Below are positions 6,112 through 7,467 of a stretch of DNA of 7,467 nt, in pieces (the first letter of the stretch is position 1; each line of letters starts with the position of its first letter). The notes below the pieces were generated by a model. That model did not search any database. It was not told where the DNA came from and saw only the letters and a list, made by a program, of their open reading frames with translations. The DNA is taken from assembly GCA_963582685.1 (NCBI GenBank), contig CAUZSM010000088.1, positions 1-7,467 on the forward strand, written 5' to 3'. The position numbers and the translations under genes are program-made. The stretch is from CAUZSM01 sp963582685. GTDB lineage: Archaea; Thermoplasmatota; Poseidoniia; Poseidoniales; Thalassarchaeaceae.

Positions 6112-7467
6112 ATGGAAAATACCCTTCGGACCAATGTAGTAACCTTGCTGATAGTAGGCCTGCTCAGCCTCTCAATGATGACTCTGACCGCCCCTGAGGC
6201 CGAAGCCGCAGAAGCGAGAGCAAATCATTCGGTGAACATTCAGAGTTTCGCATTTTCACCCTCCAGTCTGACTATTGATGTTGGAGACACGGTGGAATGG
6301 ACGAACAACGACGGGTCATCTCACACCGTAACCAGCACCAGTGGCCCGGCATCCTTTGATTCTGGCACTCTCGGCAATGGAGCATCATTCTCGTTCACAT
6401 TCACCACTGCGGGAACCTACGACTACCAATGCAACATCCATACTTCGATGACGGCCACAATCACCGCAGCGGCAGCAAATAGTCCACCAGAGGTCTCTGG
6501 CGTTACCCTTACTCCTGAGCCGGCGTTCACTGATGATGTCCTTTCGGTTTCAGCCACAACGTCTGACGCTGATGGAGACCAGGTCACGCTCAGTTATGCT
6601 TGGTCAATCAATGGAATTTCAATTAGTCAGACAGGCAACATTCTCGACGGCTCTGTATCATTTGACAAGGGCGACCAAGTCGAAGTTGAGGTCACACCGA
6701 ATGATGGGAGCGTAGACGGCGCAGCCGTCACTTCCAGCATCCTCACTATTTTGAATAGTCTGCCTAGCATTACCTCTGTTGCGATTATTCCCTCTCCGCT
6801 CAATAATGAGTCTGTAGCTACTTGCACCACAAATGGTTGGATTGATGCGGATGGTGACCCGGACGGATACCAATACTCGTGGCAGGTGAATGGAGTTCTT
6901 TCTGGCACAAATCAACTATCTGGCCCATTCATTGCAGACGATGTAGTCTCTTGCACTGCCACGCCTTTTGATGGGGAACAGTCGGGGGCACCCGTTGCGA
7001 GTAGCGATGTGACAGTTGTCGCTACGGGGGCTCCTGATGATGACGCAGATGGCGTACCTAATTCCATTGATGACTGCCCGGGAACCCCTTCGTCTGAAGT
7101 GGCGAACTCAAACGGATGTTCGCCATCGCAATTGGACACTGACAATGATGGTGTTAATGACGCTGAAGATATCTGTCCTAACACTCCTGTGGATACGCTG
7201 GTCAATTCTGCAGGCTGCCCAGTGATTATTGTGACAGCATTGGTCAATCTTGCTGATGGTAACAGCCACGAGATGAACGTCACACTCACTGGCAACGAAA
7301 CCGGCTGGAATGCAACCGTTGCCGTCCTCGACGCAAATGGTATCTCCTACAACGCGAGCGAGGGCGAATTCGGCATCTTCGTCGGTTCTATCGATGGTTC
7401 GCTTTCAGACGCGCAGTGGGGCGATTTCGACTACTGGTGGTGGGGTCTTTTTGTCTGGAACGAAACC
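6112..7467 (+). CDS. Secreted multidomain cupredoxin with Ig-like modules and thrombospondin type 3 repeats (3' end beyond window)
   Basis: The frame is open from ATG 6112 to the last base, 452 codons, with no stop. Residues 1 to about 35 form a Sec signal peptide: Arg6, hydrophobic core about 9-26, and an Ala/Glu-rich cleavage zone at 27-37. Residues about 39-118 form a blue-copper domain with ligands His71 (SSHTV), Cys107, His110 and Met113 in YDYQCNIHTSM. The C-x2-H-x2-M spacing resembles amicyanin rather than plastocyanin. Two Ig-like modules follow (about 124-213 and 214-303), each with DADGD, a Y-x-W strand and TPxDG. Two calcium-type TSP3 repeats come next (DDDADGVPNSIDDCP, 309-323, and DTDNDGVNDAEDICP, 342-356), each closed by an NxxGC turn. 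Residues about 372-452, with a Trp/Tyr-rich YWWWGLFVW segment, begin another domain, perhaps DUF4430-like. The protein is exported and probably surface-anchored. Electron transfer or copper binding is the likely role of the head, with binding or spacer roles for the rest. It has its own upstream operator-like element. Confidence 0.9.
   Translation, partial: MENTLRTNVVTLLIVGLLSLSMMTLTAPEAEAAEARANHSVNIQSFAFSPSSLTIDVGDTVEWTNNDGSSHTVTSTSGPASFDSGTLGNGASFSFTFTTAGTYDYQCNIHTSMTATITAAAANSPPEVSGVTLTPEPAFTDDVLSVSATTSDADGDQVTLSYAWSINGISISQTGNILDGSVSFDKGDQVEVEVTPNDGSVDGAAVTSSILTILNSLPSITSVAIIPSPLNNESVATCTTNGWIDADGDPDGYQYSWQVNGVLSGTNQLSGPFIADDVVSCTATPFDGEQSGAPVASSDVTVVATGAPDDDADGVPNSIDDCPGTPSSEVANSNGCSPSQLDTDNDGVNDAEDICPNTPVDTLVNSAGCPVIIVTALVNLADGNSHEMNVTLTGNETGWNATVAVLDANGISYNASEGEFGIFVGSIDGSLSDAQWGDFDYWWWGLFVWNET

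Noticed and set aside
1..7467. CRISPR array, insertion sequence, integrase site, toxin-antitoxin or defence cassette
   Set aside because: I saw no regularly spaced repeats, transposase motifs, terminal inverted repeats or defence-domain signatures; apart from the PPC-hydrolase pair, whose role is unknown, the genes are housekeeping or surface functions.

Overview
The window looks archaeal. It carries a replicative MCM helicase and GatE, the archaea-specific subunit of the Glu-tRNA(Gln) amidotransferase. It also has Shine-Dalgarno matches to the usual archaeal anti-SD and a secreted cupredoxin joined to Ig-like 'DADGD' modules and thrombospondin type 3 repeats. That mix best fits a marine Thermoplasmatota lineage such as Marine Group II/III (Poseidoniales-like). 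The placement is inferred from gene content and protein style, not from a marker tree.

Layout, left to right. (1) Bases 3-356 (+) are the C-terminal end of a type 1 periplasmic-binding-protein-like gene, cut by the window edge. (2) A 131-base convergent intergenic stretch holds a 10-base direct repeat spaced exactly 20 bases apart. (3) A compact two-gene minus-strand operon follows: a PPC/DUF296-domain protein (1548-1105) and, two bases later, a small alpha/beta hydrolase with a GTG start (1102-488). (4) A divergent intergenic region of 250 bases (1549-1798) contains several inverted repeats. Part of it would be a structured leader of the minus-strand operon; the rest precedes mcm. (5) mcm (1799-3925, +) is complete, lacks an intein, and is visibly more AT-rich than everything around it. 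(6) gatE (3971-6034, +) follows 45 bases later, complete, without gatD beside it. (7) A 77-base gap contains a strong palindrome made of TGACA half-sites. (8) A secreted copper protein (from 6112, +) runs open to the window end, 452 codons so far. No stretch over 300 bases lacks a gene.

Functionally the window mixes housekeeping information processing (DNA unwinding; Gln-tRNA(Gln) synthesis by transamidation) with cell-surface functions (ligand binding, copper/electron-transfer protein) and a small operon of unknown role. Nothing seen here is a CRISPR array, mobile element, RNA gene or recognisable defence system. The items most worth following up are the compositional island over mcm, the cysteine-free N-terminus of GatE, the multidomain cupredoxin, and three operator- or leader-like intergenic structures.
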